NCBI RefSeq assembly: GCF_003116585.1
Contig: NZ_QEHM01000001.1
Location: 186,001 to 250,000 of the forward strand
Direction of reading: 5' to 3'
DNA length: 64,000 nt
From: Albibacillus kandeliae
GTDB lineage: Bacteria; Pseudomonadota; Alphaproteobacteria; Rhodobacterales; Rhodobacteraceae
This document shows positions 7,250-16,075 of this stretch, in pieces. Position 1 is the stretch's first letter; each line of letters starts with the position of its first letter. The notes under the pieces were generated by a model. The model was given only the letters and a program-made list of their open reading frames with translations, ran no database searches and was not told where the DNA came from. Both the position numbers and the translations under genes were made by a program.

Positions 7250-8655
7250 CCCGATGGTGGCGGAGGAGCATGGTCGGGCAGGTCGTGATCCTGCTGCTGA
7301 CCGTCCTGATCGTCGGCCAGGGTGTCGGCTTTCTGTTGTCCTGGTCTGGTCGCAAGGAGGCGCTGCGCGTGGCGGCGCAAAGCGAGTTCATCAGCCGCAC
7401 CGCCTCGCTGGTGCAGGTCGTTGACGGGATGGCCCCGGACCTGCGACGCGACGTGCTGCTGGCGAGCGCCACGTCGCATACGCGCTACTGGGTTACCCCG
7501 GACGATCCGCGCGGGCTGGGCCGGACCTGGTACGTGGACGCACGGGAATACCTGCTGGAGCCGCTCTCGGGGATCATCAATGCCGATCCGGCGACAGATG
7601 GGGCGCTCGACGAAGACGCGCAGCGCCGCATCGTGGAGAGCAAGACGTTCGTCGGCTGGTCCGATCTTGACTCGCCGCTTTGGACCAATCCCACCGGGGC
7701 CAGCGTTCTGCCCTTCGAGGGGCAGATCGGGCTGGGCCTCGCCGTTCCGCTGGCCGACGGGACATGGCTAAACGCCATTTTCTACAAGCGTTATCAAGCC
7801 GATATGGAGCTGCTGCGATCACTGCTGCCGACTCTTGTTACCGCTGTCCTGCTCTGTGTCGTCGGGGCGCTCTCGGCGCGTTGGATCGCCAACCCGCTCA
7901 GGCTCCTGACCGAGGCAGCCGGGGCGGTCGGGCGGGGGGAGCCGAAGGAGGTGCATCTGGAGCGCGGGCCGAGGGATATCCTCGAACTGCAGGACGCGTT
8001 CAACCGGATGCAAGAGCGGTTGCACCGTTTCGTTGAGGACCGCACGTTGATGCTGGCGGCGCTGGGGCATGACCTCCGAACGCCGATGACGGCGCTGCGG
8101 CTGCGGGCAGAGATGCTGGAGGACCCCGCGCTGCGCGAACCCATCATCGCGACGCTGGACGAGATGACCCGCATGGCCGAAACGACGCTGTCCTTCGCGA
8201 AGAACGAGGCCACGGCAGAACAGACACGCCTTGTGGACCTCGGCGCTCTAGTTGAGAGCCTTTGCGACGATCTGGCCATGCTCGGGCATGACGTTACCTG
8301 CAGCGATACGGGCACCATTACCCTGCGCTGTCGCCCGGACGCCCTGCGACGGGCGGTGCGGAACCTGTTGGAGAACGCCCTGCGCTACGCGGGTCACGCG
8401 CGCGTGACGGTGAGGGAAAGCGACCGGCAGGTGGAGATCGTGGTCGAGGACAGCGGGCCGGGTATCCCCGCCGACCAGCTCGCGCGCGTGTTCGAGCCAT
8501 TTTACCGGGTGGAGCAGTCGCGGAGCGCGGCGACCGGCGGGGTCGGCCTTGGCCTTGCCATCGTGCGGGCGGTCGCGCGGCAGCATGGGGGCGAGGTCAC
8601 CTTGCGCCCGAATGCGCCCGGCCTCAGCGCCTGCATCGTACTGCCCCGCGATTAG
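7246..8655 (+). CDS. Membrane sensor histidine kinase
   Basis: A 469-residue inner-membrane kinase. Transmembrane helices lie at about residues 10-30 and 186-206 and enclose a periplasmic sensor region of about 150 residues. A HAMP linker (about 207-260) leads to the dimerisation domain with the phospho-acceptor His275 in ALGHDLRTPM. The ATPase domain shows the N box NLLENALRYA, the G1 box VEDSGPGIP and the G2 box GVGLGLAIVRAVA. The start overlaps the response regulator gene by 4 bp. The ligand is unknown; the divergent TRAP binding protein suggests an organic acid, sensed directly or through that protein. Confidence 0.93.
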   Translation: MTRWWRRSMVGQVVILLLTVLIVGQGVGFLLSWSGRKEALRVAAQSEFISRTASLVQVVDGMAPDLRRDVLLASATSHTRYWVTPDDPRGLGRTWYVDAREYLLEPLSGIINADPATDGALDEDAQRRIVESKTFVGWSDLDSPLWTNPTGASVLPFEGQIGLGLAVPLADGTWLNAIFYKRYQADMELLRSLLPTLVTAVLLCVVGALSARWIANPLRLLTEAAGAVGRGEPKEVHLERGPRDILELQDAFNRMQERLHRFVEDRTLMLAALGHDLRTPMTALRLRAEMLEDPALREPIIATLDEMTRMAETTLSFAKNEATAEQTRLVDLGALVESLCDDLAMLGHDVTCSDTGTITLRCRPDALRRAVRNLLENALRYAGHARVTVRESDRQVEIVVEDSGPGIPADQLARVFEPFYRVEQSRSAATGGVGLGLAIVRAVARQHGGEVTLRPNAPGLSACIVLPRD

Positions 8656-9011
8656 GCGACACCTCTCCGTTCCGTCAGTACGTCCGATCGCATGGCGGCC
8701 TGCGGCCCGCCCGTCGCCTTGCCCGAAGCCGTGTCGCGGAGGCGTTTGGCGACAGAACGCATAGATAGCAAATGCCTATCGCTCAGACACTTTTGCAATC
8801 TACTCCTATCGCTCTTTTCCAACCAAGGTGCCCTTCAGGGTGGCGCATTGCGCGGCGGTGGCCCCGGTCTGCCAGTCGCTCACGCGGGGCGGAGGAGCAG
8901 CAGGCGGCGCCTGCCGGGTAGGCCGCACCGGGCCGGGCATTGACCGGTGTTCGAGGCTGTTCCGCGCGGTACGAGAGCTGAGATCATGCATGAAAAAGAG
9001 AGGAGAACGCG
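8656..9011 (+). other. Intergenic region upstream of the FAA hydrolase gene
   Basis: No convincing coding sequence is seen; the short open frames here lack ribosome sites and family features. The region is locally AT-rich around 8760-8825, where the LysR-type operator (8764-8800) lies. The promoter of the downstream operon is expected just after it. Confidence 0.6.
8764..8800 (+). promoter_or_regulatory. LysR-type operator, site A (FAA hydrolase/dioxygenase operon)
   Basis: A 17-bp palindromic T-N11-A box GATAGCAAATGCCTATC (8764-8780) is followed after 3 bp by a 17-bp half-site CAGACACTTTTGCAATC (8784-8800). The same 17+3+17 layout occurs at 13291-13327, 14325-14361 and 26020-26056, each time pointing toward a catabolic or transport gene. 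This matches the recognition-plus-activation site arrangement of LysR regulators. Confidence 0.7.
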
Positions 9012-9887
9012 ATGAAATTTATGGCCTTTTCAAAGGATGGCAGCAAGGGGCTGGCGGTGGAGCAGGACGGCGTCTATCGCGGCCTGACCGAGGCTGACCC
9101 GTCCTATCCGGGTGATCTGCTGAGCCTGATCCAGTCCGATGGCCTTGCCGCTGCGGCCAAGACGCTCGCGAACGGCGCCCCCGTGGACATGGCGTCTGTC
9201 ACCGTGCTGCCGCCGGTCGAAACCCCGGAAAAGATCGTCTGCGTCGGCCTCAACTACCACGATCACTCGGCCGAGAGCGGTTACGAGCAGCCGAGTTTTC
9301 CGACCCTGTTCAGCCGATTCAATTCGTCGCTGATCGGCCATGGTGCCCCGATGGTGCGGCCCGCCGTGTCAGCCGAACTCGACTACGAGGGCGAGCTGGT
9401 CGCGATCATCGGTCGCGAGGCACGCAACGTGTCCGAGGCGGACGCGCTGGACTATGTCGCTGGCTATTCGATCTTCAATGATGGCTCTATCCGCGACTAC
9501 CAGTTCAAGGCGCCGCAGTGGACGCCCGGCAAGAATTTCGACGACAGCGGCGCCTTCGGTCCCGTGTTCGTGACCGCCGATGCGCTGCCGAAGGGCTGCG
9601 TCGGGCTGGAGCTGACCACCCGGCTGAACGGCAAGGTCGTCCAGAACGCGATGATCGACGACATGGTGTTCTCGGTCGCGCAGATCGTTTCGGTCTGTTC
9701 CAGCTTCATGACCCTCAAGGCGGGCGACGTGATCGTCACCGGCACCCCGGCGGGCGTCGGGGCAGGGCGCACGCCCAAGCTGTGGATGAAGGACGGCGAC
9801 GTCTGCGAGGTGGAGATCTCGGGCATCGGCATCCTCTCGAACCCGATCCGCGACGAGGTCGTCTCGCGCGTGGCCGAAACGGCCTGA
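9012..9887 (+). CDS. Fumarylacetoacetate hydrolase (FAH) family protein
   Basis: A 291-residue FAH-fold enzyme. It shows the family signatures IVCVGLNYHDHSAES (about residues 76-90), ELDYEGELVAIIGR with metal-binding acidic residues (about 121-134), SIFNDGSIRDYQ, and the late VIVTGTPAGVG segment (about 241-251). FAH-family members hydrolyse or decarboxylate ring-cleavage products of aromatic degradation. The gene has a strong ribosome site (GAGGAG) and is followed 24 bp later by an extradiol dioxygenase-type gene, so it probably acts on that enzyme's product. A LysR operator-like sequence lies about 210 bp upstream. The exact reaction (C-C hydrolysis, decarboxylation or hydration) cannot be fixed from sequence. 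Confidence 0.88.
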   Translation: MKFMAFSKDGSKGLAVEQDGVYRGLTEADPSYPGDLLSLIQSDGLAAAAKTLANGAPVDMASVTVLPPVETPEKIVCVGLNYHDHSAESGYEQPSFPTLFSRFNSSLIGHGAPMVRPAVSAELDYEGELVAIIGREARNVSEADALDYVAGYSIFNDGSIRDYQFKAPQWTPGKNFDDSGAFGPVFVTADALPKGCVGLELTTRLNGKVVQNAMIDDMVFSVAQIVSVCSSFMTLKAGDVIVTGTPAGVGAGRTPKLWMKDGDVCEVEISGIGILSNPIRDEVVSRVAETA

Positions 9888-9911
9888 CGCGCAACAAGGG
9901 GAGGAGGAAAC

Positions 9912-10871
9912 ATGACAGCCATTACCGGGAAACTGGGCGTGACCAAGCGTCCGGGAGAGCTGGGCATCCACTCGATGGATACCTTTCACATGGTGGTGCC
10001 CGATCTTGCGGTCGCACAGGACTTCTACACGGCCTTCGGGCTGGACGTGCGCGAGGAGGGCGACGGGCTGGGGCTCTATACCTACGGCTCGCCGCATCGC
10101 TGGGCGTCGCTTGGCGAGGGGGCGCGGAAGAAGCTAAGCAACCTCTCGTTCGGCGTGTTCGAAGAGGATTTCGAAGCCATTCGCAAGCGTATCGAGGCGG
10201 AGGGCGTCAAACTCCTGGACGCGCCACGCGGCTTTGACAGCAACGGCATCTGGTTCATGGACCCCTTCGGCGTCCTGATCGAGGTGAAGGTGGCGGAGAA
10301 ATCCTCACCCGCCAGCAAGTGCGCCTTCGAGGTCAAGTCGTGCCCGGGGGGCCAGATGGGATCCATGCAGCGCTCGAAAGCGCCACAGGTGCGTCCCACG
10401 CGGCTGGCCCACGTGCTGATCTTCACGCCGGACGTGGTGGGCAGCATCCGCTTCTACAGCCGGGTCCTCGGGCTGCGCCTGTCGGACCAGTCGGGCGAGG
10501 GCATATGCTTCATGCACGGCATCCATGGCTCGGACCATCACCTGCTCGCCTTTGCCAAGTCCTCCGCGCCCGGCCTGCATCATTGCAGCTGGGACGTGGG
10601 CGGCATCAACGAGATCGGCATGGGGGCGGCGCAGATGGCCGGAAAGGGGTTCACCAAGGGCTGGGGCCTCGGGCGGCACGTGCTCGGGTCGAACTACTTC
10701 CACTACGTCAAGGACCCATGGGGCAGCTATTCGGAATACTCCGCGGACATCGACTATATCCCGGTCGATCATGACTGGGACGCGGGGGACTATCCGCCGG
10801 AGGACTCGATCTACCTCTGGGGGCCGGAGCTGCCCAAGGACTTCGTGGTGAACTACGAGGCTGCCGACTGA
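9912..10871 (+). CDS. Two-domain VOC protein, probable type I extradiol ring-cleavage dioxygenase
   Basis: A 319-residue protein with two vicinal-oxygen-chelate modules (about residues 20-130 and 160-290). The second module carries the likely Fe(II)/Mn(II) ligands His167 (RLAHVLIFTPD), His223 or His224 (GLHHCSWDVGG) and Glu275 (YSEYSADID), plus His209 (GSDHHLLAF), His256 and Tyr265 in GRHVLGSNYFHYVKDPWG. These match catechol 2,3-dioxygenase/BphC-type enzymes that cleave ortho-diphenols next to the hydroxyls. An excellent ribosome site (GGGGAGGAGG) precedes the start. It is co-transcribed with the FAA hydrolase and followed by a strong terminator. The substrate is unknown; a catecholic or methoxycatecholic compound made by the neighbouring hydroxylase and demethylases is plausible. 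Confidence 0.85.
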   Translation: MTAITGKLGVTKRPGELGIHSMDTFHMVVPDLAVAQDFYTAFGLDVREEGDGLGLYTYGSPHRWASLGEGARKKLSNLSFGVFEEDFEAIRKRIEAEGVKLLDAPRGFDSNGIWFMDPFGVLIEVKVAEKSSPASKCAFEVKSCPGGQMGSMQRSKAPQVRPTRLAHVLIFTPDVVGSIRFYSRVLGLRLSDQSGEGICFMHGIHGSDHHLLAFAKSSAPGLHHCSWDVGGINEIGMGAAQMAGKGFTKGWGLGRHVLGSNYFHYVKDPWGSYSEYSADIDYIPVDHDWDAGDYPPEDSIYLWGPELPKDFVVNYEAAD

Positions 10872-10935
10872 GATAGCCTGAACGTCCGGGGCGGGTTGGC
10901 CAGAACCCGAAACCGGACCAAAGGGTTGCACGCTG

Positions 10936-10969
10936 CCGCCATCGGTTCGCCCGGTGGCGGTGGTTTTTT
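10936..10969 (+). terminator. Rho-independent terminator after the dioxygenase gene
   Basis: The stem CCGCCATCGG (10936-10945) pairs with CCGGTGGCGG (10951-10960) around a TTCG-type loop, followed by a run of six T (10964-10969). It closes the FAA hydrolase-dioxygenase operon. Confidence 0.85.
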
Positions 10970-11058
10970 GCCGTCATGGGGGTGGGCTTCATTGGGACTG
11001 TTGTCTTGTTCGACGGTAACGCGGCGCTAGGATGGCGGAAAACGCAGGCTGCCCATAC

Positions 11059-11496
11059 ATGAAACTTGCCCATATCAGCATTACGGCCCGCGACGCCGAC
11101 AGGCTCTCGACCTTCTACCGGTGCGTCCTGGGGTGTGAGGTGAGGCGACCGCCAAGGGTCCTGTCCGGGCCAGCGGTATCGCGCGGCAACGGGTTGCCGG
11201 GCTGCGAGATCTATTCGATCTGGCTGACGCTGCCCGGCACGGACACGCCTTTTCTCGAACTGCTGCAATACAAAGGCGACCGAGGGCGAGACCTGCCGGA
11301 GGTGGACGCGCCGGGATATGGCCACCTGTCCTTCGTTACGGATAGCATCGAAGACACGATCCGGGCGGTGCTCGAGTACGGCGGCGCCATGGTCGGCGAG
11401 GTCACCAATTTCGGCAGCGCCGAGCGACCGTACCTGATTGTCTATGTGCGCGACTGCGAAGGCAACGTGCTGGAACTGGAACAGGCCCCGACCTGA
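11059..11496 (+). CDS. Single-domain VOC (glyoxalase-like) protein
   Basis: A 145-residue single-module VOC protein beginning MKLAHISITARDADRLSTFY, which supplies the first metal-ligand His. The later segments FLELLQYKG, GYGHLSFVTDSIEDT and VYVRDCEGNVLELEQ carry the remaining expected His/Glu positions. Family members are glyoxalases, epimerases, resistance proteins or dioxygenases, so the reaction is open. An ATG at 11032 is in frame, but MKLAHIS is the usual family start. The gene stands alone after a terminator, converges with the FAD hydroxylase gene and has no obvious operator, so its link to the aromatic pathway is by position only. Confidence 0.75.
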   Translation: MKLAHISITARDADRLSTFYRCVLGCEVRRPPRVLSGPAVSRGNGLPGCEIYSIWLTLPGTDTPFLELLQYKGDRGRDLPEVDAPGYGHLSFVTDSIEDTIRAVLEYGGAMVGEVTNFGSAERPYLIVYVRDCEGNVLELEQAPT

Positions 11497-11537
11497 CAGT
11501 CCGGGCCTAATTTCATGTCTTTCGCCTGTAGGGGCCT

Positions 11538-13235
11538 TCAGGCAACCGCTTCGGCGGCAACCTCAAGAGCGGCACTGGCTCCTGTCACGCGGTCGAGCAG
11601 CCCTGAAGTCATCTCCGCCGTCAGCTCGTTGCCGCGCCAGGCGACTACCTGGTCCGGCCGGATCAGGGCATAGGACGCCTGGTAAAGGTCTGCCGCGACG
11701 GCGTTACCGGTCAGATCGAGGTGCGTCACGGGCAGTCCGCGACGTTCGGCCTCCTGCAACACCAGCTCCGCGCCGGTCGTCTCGGTGCCGAGGCTCAGCA
11801 CCGTCCATTCGAAGCCGAAGGCGTCGAACAGGGACGTGCCATCCTCCAGCCAAAAATGCGGCGCGCGTCCTCCGGGCTTGGCGCTCGGGGCGTAGACCGA
11901 GGGCGCGTCGGGGGGCATGAGCGAACTCTCGTCGCAGATGACAGGCGAGCCGTCGTATCGCGCGCCGAGCGTGAAGCCCGGAATGGTGAACTCGTTGCGC
12001 GCGTGCTCGGCGAGATAGGCACCTGCGCGTTTGCGGGCCAATTCCCCGGCGGCGCTGTCGTCCTCGATGGCGGGCGAGGGCGCGTAAAGGCCCACGGAGT
12101 CGGCAAACCCAAGGGCGAAGCGAGTGTTGCGCAGGGCGACGGGCCGGCGCTCGGCCTCGTAGCTTTCCAGCAGTTCCGGCGCGGCTTGCCCCCGGAGCAC
12201 GGCGGCCAGCTTCCAACCGGCGTTCACCGCGTCCTCGATGGCGGTATTATAGCCCATCCCGCCGGTAGGGGTGAACACGTGGACCGCGTCGCCGCCGATC
12301 AGGACGCGACCGGACTGGAAACTGTCGGCGACCAGCGCGCGGCCTGCGACCCACTGTGCCGTGCCGACCACGTGGCAGGGCATGTCCCTGCCAAGCGCCT
12401 CGCGGACCAGCCGGGCGGCGTCGTCATGGGTCATCTCGTCGCCATTCTCACCCGCGCGCAGCTGGGTGCCGAAGGCGAACCGCTGCTTGCCGTCGACGGC
12501 GGCGAGAATGCCGCGCCGGCGGCTGTTGAAACACCAGTACATCCACGCGCGGTCATGCGGGATCTCGTCATAGAAGGTCGGCAGGTCGACATAGACCGAG
12601 AGCATGCGGCCGCCCATGAAATCGCGGGTGGCGGCATCGCCGCCGTTGTAGCGGATGCCAAGCTGGCGGCGCACCATGCCCTGCGTTCCGTCTGCGCCGA
12701 ACAGGTAGCGGGAGCGGATCAGCCGGGTCTCGCCGGTGGTCGTATGGGTCAGCGTTGTTTCGATGCCCTCGGGCGTCTCGGTAAAGGAAACGGCCAGGCA
12801 GTTGAATTCGACCGAGATCGAGTCGAGGTCCTGCGCCTTGCGCAGCAGCGTCTGCTCGATCAAGCTCTGGGGGATGCGATGGGGAAGTTCGGCGGCGTTC
12901 CAGATATGGGCGTTCTCGCGCACGAAGGTGTCGGCCTGTCCCGAGGGCGGCATCCGGTGCCGGCCAAGCTCGTACCCCGCGTAGGTTGTGAAATAAGCAA
13001 CGTCGGTGGGATAATCCGACGGCAGCCCAAGCTGGCGAATTTCGTGGGCAAAGCCAAGGCGCCGGTAGTGTTCCATCGTCCGTGCCTGCGTCGCGTTGGC
13101 CTGCGGCGCGGTGGCGACGGTCGCCTCGCGGTCGGCCACGATGGCACGGATGCCGCGCTGGCCCAGTTCGTTCGCCAGCATGAGGCCGCAGGGCCCCGCA
13201 CCGATCACAAGAACCTCGGTTTCAATCTGCTGCAT
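11538..13235 (-). CDS. FAD-dependent aromatic hydroxylase (PheA/TfdB/MhpA-like)
   Basis: A 565-residue class A flavoprotein monooxygenase. The N-terminal FAD motif VLVIGAGPCGLMLANELG, the middle segment RYLFGADGTQGMVR with the second FAD/NAD(P)H motif, and the GD motif VLIGGDAVHVFTPTGGMGYN (about residues 280-300) are all present. A thioredoxin-like C-terminal domain ends with ALIRPDQVVAWRG, typical of phenol/3-hydroxyphenylpropionate hydroxylases. The start at 13235 is chosen because GGGAGG lies 6 bases upstream; an ATG at 13241 directly abuts that site. It would hydroxylate a phenolic ring using NAD(P)H and O2, producing a diphenol for the extradiol dioxygenase. A LysR-type site sits about 55-90 bp upstream. 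Confidence 0.9.
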   Translation of the reverse strand: MQQIETEVLVIGAGPCGLMLANELGQRGIRAIVADREATVATAPQANATQARTMEHYRRLGFAHEIRQLGLPSDYPTDVAYFTTYAGYELGRHRMPPSGQADTFVRENAHIWNAAELPHRIPQSLIEQTLLRKAQDLDSISVEFNCLAVSFTETPEGIETTLTHTTTGETRLIRSRYLFGADGTQGMVRRQLGIRYNGGDAATRDFMGGRMLSVYVDLPTFYDEIPHDRAWMYWCFNSRRRGILAAVDGKQRFAFGTQLRAGENGDEMTHDDAARLVREALGRDMPCHVVGTAQWVAGRALVADSFQSGRVLIGGDAVHVFTPTGGMGYNTAIEDAVNAGWKLAAVLRGQAAPELLESYEAERRPVALRNTRFALGFADSVGLYAPSPAIEDDSAAGELARKRAGAYLAEHARNEFTIPGFTLGARYDGSPVICDESSLMPPDAPSVYAPSAKPGGRAPHFWLEDGTSLFDAFGFEWTVLSLGTETTGAELVLQEAERRGLPVTHLDLTGNAVAADLYQASYALIRPDQVVAWRGNELTAEMTSGLLDRVTGASAALEVAAEAVA

Positions 13236-13290
13236 CGTCATCCTCCCTGTCTTCAGCGGGAAGTATGAGGACGCGGCAGTGCCAACGTCA

Positions 13291-13327
13291 GATTGCAATA
13301 TTGTTCCTGTGATATCGGAAAGCTATC
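13291..13327 (-). promoter_or_regulatory. LysR-type operator, site D/C (FAD hydroxylase promoter)
   Basis: On the minus strand GATAGCTTTCCGATATC (13327-13311), a T-N11-A box, is followed after 3 bp by GGAACAATATTGCAATC (13307-13291). The half-site shares TTGCAATC with site A, and the 17+3+17 layout is identical. The site points toward the hydroxylase and overlaps the lysR stop codon by two bases. Confidence 0.7.
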
Positions 13328-14228
13328 ACAGCGCCTGCATCTGCAGGCTGGAACGCTGCACGAGGTGAGCGAAGTATTCGCCGGCCGGAGTCAGGCCGAG
13401 TCCGGCCCGGTGCACCATCATGATGGGCGGGGCGCGGAAGTCCTCGTCGAGGTCGATTTCCTCGAGCCAAGGCTTGAGAAGGGGGGAATTGACCCATTGC
13501 ACCGGCATCATGGCCAGCATGTCGGTGTTCAGCATCAGGGTCAGGATCGAGAGGGCGGACTGGGCTTGCCCGCCAAGTCTCGGGTTGGGCAGACCGCGCT
13601 TGCGAAAGACCGCGTGCAACTCGTCTTCGGCCTCGCGGGTGATGCTGGTGGTGAGCCAGAGCGCATCGCTGAGATCCGCCAGCGAGGTCGCCTTGACCAA
13701 CGGGTGCCCCTTGCGCGCGACCACGACGCGCTTGTTCTCGAACAGGGGAGTGTACTGCAGGTCGCCGGACTGGGTGCCGTCGGGCACCGGTCCCACGAAG
13801 AGGTCGATCATGCCCTGCCGCAGGTCCTTGTCCAACGTGGGCAGGAAGCCTTCGATGATGCGCAGGCGTACGCGGGGATAGCGTTTGTTGAACGGGGGCA
13901 GCACCGATCCGGCGATGCCGAGATGCGCCACCACGGAGAGGCCGATGACAAGCGAGCCCTCGGCGTCCTGCTGTTGTTGCTGAACGGATTCCTGGGCGCG
14001 GCGGATTTCCTCGAGGATGGCGCGCGCGCGGGTCAGGAACTCTTCTCCGATGGGCGTGAGACGGACGCCCCGCGCCTCGCGCACGAAGAGCTGGGTTCCG
14101 AGCGAATGCTCCAGTTCCTGAATGCTGCGGGTAATGGCGGGCTGCGCCAGCGACAGGGTCCGGGCCGCGCCGCGCAGGCTGCCGACCTCGGCCACGGCGA
14201 CGAAGTCGCGCAACTGGTTGAACTTCAT
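13326..14228 (-). CDS. LysR-family transcriptional regulator of the hydroxylase/TRAP/P450 genes
   Basis: A 300-residue LysR regulator. The N-terminal winged helix contains LRDFVAVAEVGSLRGAARTL and LAQPAITRSIQELEHSLG, followed by a linker helix rich in Gln/Glu and a substrate-binding domain. It is divergent from the TRAP-P450 genes and lies upstream of the hydroxylase on the same strand. Three copies of one 37-bp operator layout flank it or lie upstream of the FAA hydrolase operon, so it is the natural candidate to control all three units, with an aromatic co-inducer. It is clearly similar in its DNA-binding part to the second LysR at 26072-26983. Confidence 0.93.
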   Translation of the reverse strand: MKFNQLRDFVAVAEVGSLRGAARTLSLAQPAITRSIQELEHSLGTQLFVREARGVRLTPIGEEFLTRARAILEEIRRAQESVQQQQQDAEGSLVIGLSVVAHLGIAGSVLPPFNKRYPRVRLRIIEGFLPTLDKDLRQGMIDLFVGPVPDGTQSGDLQYTPLFENKRVVVARKGHPLVKATSLADLSDALWLTTSITREAEDELHAVFRKRGLPNPRLGGQAQSALSILTLMLNTDMLAMMPVQWVNSPLLKPWLEEIDLDEDFRAPPIMMVHRAGLGLTPAGEYFAHLVQRSSLQMQAL

Positions 14229-14324
14229 GGGCGGGCCAGCGCGTGCCGCCGGGCAGGCAGGTCAATGGATGGCATGATGGGTCTCCTCCCGAACATCTCG
14301 CTCAGGATGGGTGAGGAACACGGT

Positions 14325-14361
14325 GATCGCAATATGCTATCGGACAGAATTTATTGGCATC
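14325..14361 (+). promoter_or_regulatory. LysR-type operator, site B (TRAP-P450 operon)
   Basis: GATCGCAATATGCTATC (14325-14341) is nearly a perfect palindrome (GAT-N-GCA-ATA-TGC-N-ATC). After 3 bp it is followed by CAGAATTTATTGGCATC (14345-14361). Site A matches it at 17 of the first 24 positions without gaps. It lies between lysR and the divergent dctP-like gene. Confidence 0.75.
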
Positions 14362-14486
14362 TAACCCGAGGCAGTCGCGCGGGTAATGTCCCCGATCAGG
14401 GAGAAACACCCGCAGGTCCGGCGCTTGTTCGTGACAGCGGGGCGATGCCCGGGAGAGCCCGGGCACGCATTCAAAGGGAGGACACC

Positions 14487-15503
14487 ATGAAACTCGGACT
14501 CGCGTTCGCAGCCAGCGCGCTCGTCGCCTCGACAGCCGCATTTGTTCCCGTCGCCGGATTTGCGGCGGACTACGTCATGAAGATTTCGTCACCGGCGCCG
14601 CTGACCGAGGTCGATCCGCTGTCGGCATGGATGACGGCCTTCGAGGCCGGGGTCGAGGAAGCTTCTGGCGGGCGCATCGACGTGCAGCTTTACCCGTCTT
14701 CTCAGTTGGGGCCGATCCCGGCGACGGTGGAAGGCGTGGTGATGGGCACCATCGAGATGGCCATGCCCGCCATCGGTTTCCTCACCGGGATCGACCCACG
14801 GTTCCAGGTGCTCGACGCGGTAGGGCTCTTCGATGACGAGCACCACGCGCTGAAGACCCTGACCGACCCGAAGGTGCGGACGCTCCTGTCCGAATTCGGG
14901 GCGGACGCCGGGGTCGAACCGCTGTTCGTGCTGACCAGCGGACAGGCCAATATCGTATCGCGCAAGAAGATCGCGACGCCGGCGGACCTGCAGGGCCTCA
15001 AGATGCGGACTGGCGGGGCGACCTCGCTGGTGAACGAGCCGCTCGAGGCCTTCGGGGTCTCGCCCGTGGCGCTGCCGCTGGGAGACGTGCTGCCCGGTAT
15101 CCAGACCGGCACCATCGACGCGGCCACCATCAACATGCCGGTCTCGGTCGGGTTCAAGTTCGCCGACGTCGCCAGCGAGTCGGTCTACGTGCCCGGCAAG
15201 TTCGGGATCATCGGCGGCATCGTGTCCAAGCAGTTCCTCGCGACGGTCGGCCCCGAGCTCGAGGCGGTGATCCGCGAACAGGCAGTCAAGGCAAACGATG
15301 CCTACGAGGCCAAGCTCGACAGCGGCCCCAAGGCGCTGGAGGGCGCGTGGGTCAAGATGGGCGGCACCCTGAACGAGATGAGCGCGGCCGATACCGAGTC
15401 CTTCCGGGGCGGGATGGTCAAGGTGGTCGAGGAGGTCGTGGCGAAGGATGCCCAGATGCAGGCTGACTACGACGTCCTGAAGGCCGCAGCGGGCGAGCAC
15501 TGA
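14487..15503 (+). CDS. TRAP transporter substrate-binding protein (DctP family)
   Basis: A 338-residue periplasmic binding protein. A Sec signal peptide MKLGLAFAASALVASTAAF ends near GFAAD, and the mature chain starts YVMKISSPAPLTEVDPLSAW. The core includes LYPSSQLGPIPATVEGVVMG and LQGLKMRTGG, where the Arg is the usual carboxylate-binding residue of TRAP binding proteins. GGGAGG lies 6-7 bases before the ATG at 14487. It heads a TRAP operon (binding protein, small and large permease subunits, then a P450) preceded by LysR operator site B. Its ligand is probably an aromatic or arylalkanoic carboxylate, judging from context. Confidence 0.92.
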   Translation: MKLGLAFAASALVASTAAFVPVAGFAADYVMKISSPAPLTEVDPLSAWMTAFEAGVEEASGGRIDVQLYPSSQLGPIPATVEGVVMGTIEMAMPAIGFLTGIDPRFQVLDAVGLFDDEHHALKTLTDPKVRTLLSEFGADAGVEPLFVLTSGQANIVSRKKIATPADLQGLKMRTGGATSLVNEPLEAFGVSPVALPLGDVLPGIQTGTIDAATINMPVSVGFKFADVASESVYVPGKFGIIGGIVSKQFLATVGPELEAVIREQAVKANDAYEAKLDSGPKALEGAWVKMGGTLNEMSAADTESFRGGMVKVVEEVVAKDAQMQADYDVLKAAAGEH

Positions 15504-15550
15504 GAACGGAGCAGGCGGGCGCAGGCCCGCCGATAAGGGGAGGGGTGCAG

Positions 15551-16075
15551 ATGTGTGGCAAGGTCGACCGTTTCGCACAGGGCGTGCTGGTGCTTCTGGG
15601 GCTGATGCTGCTGGCGATGGTGGCGCTGAGCGTCTGGAACGTGGTCTCGCGCTACGTGTTCAGCACGTCGCTGCTGTGGGCTGACGAAATCGCAGTGTTC
15701 GGCATGATTGTCATGGGATGGCTGGGGGCCATCGTGGTGGCGTGGCGCCGGATGGACATCCGGATGAGCGTGGTCTCCGACCTGCTGCCCGAGGGGGCGC
15801 AGCGCTGGGTGATGGTGGCGCAGCAACTGACCACCGTCATCCTCTGCGGCTGGGTCGCCTGGCTCTCTTGGGGCTATGTCGCGCGGCTTCTCAAGTTCGG
15901 CATGACGAGCGACGGGGCCCGCATCCCGATCTGGACGGTCCATATCTGCATCACGGTCAGCCTCGCCTTCATGAGCCTCATTGCGCTGGTACGTCTGGTG
16001 CAGACCCTGCGGGCCTTCCGGCTCTCCCCCCGTAGACACGGCGCGCGTGGCGCCAAACCGGAGGTCGTGAAATGA
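15551..16075 (+). CDS. TRAP transporter small permease (DctQ family)
   Basis: A 174-residue inner-membrane protein with four predicted transmembrane helices, the length and topology of DctQ. The segment WNVVSRYVFSTSLLWADEI is the typical DctQ motif around helix 2. The ATG at 15551 is preferred over the GTG at 15545 because GGAGG lies 7 bases upstream. Its stop overlaps the start of dctM by 4 bp. It pairs with DctM to form the Na+-driven permease. Confidence 0.92.
   Translation: MCGKVDRFAQGVLVLLGLMLLAMVALSVWNVVSRYVFSTSLLWADEIAVFGMIVMGWLGAIVVAWRRMDIRMSVVSDLLPEGAQRWVMVAQQLTTVILCGWVAWLSWGYVARLLKFGMTSDGARIPIWTVHICITVSLAFMSLIALVRLVQTLRAFRLSPRRHGARGAKPEVVK

Noticed and set aside
8692-8943. A short open frame upstream of the FAA hydrolase
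   Set aside because: It spans the LysR operator and promoter region and has no protein-family features.
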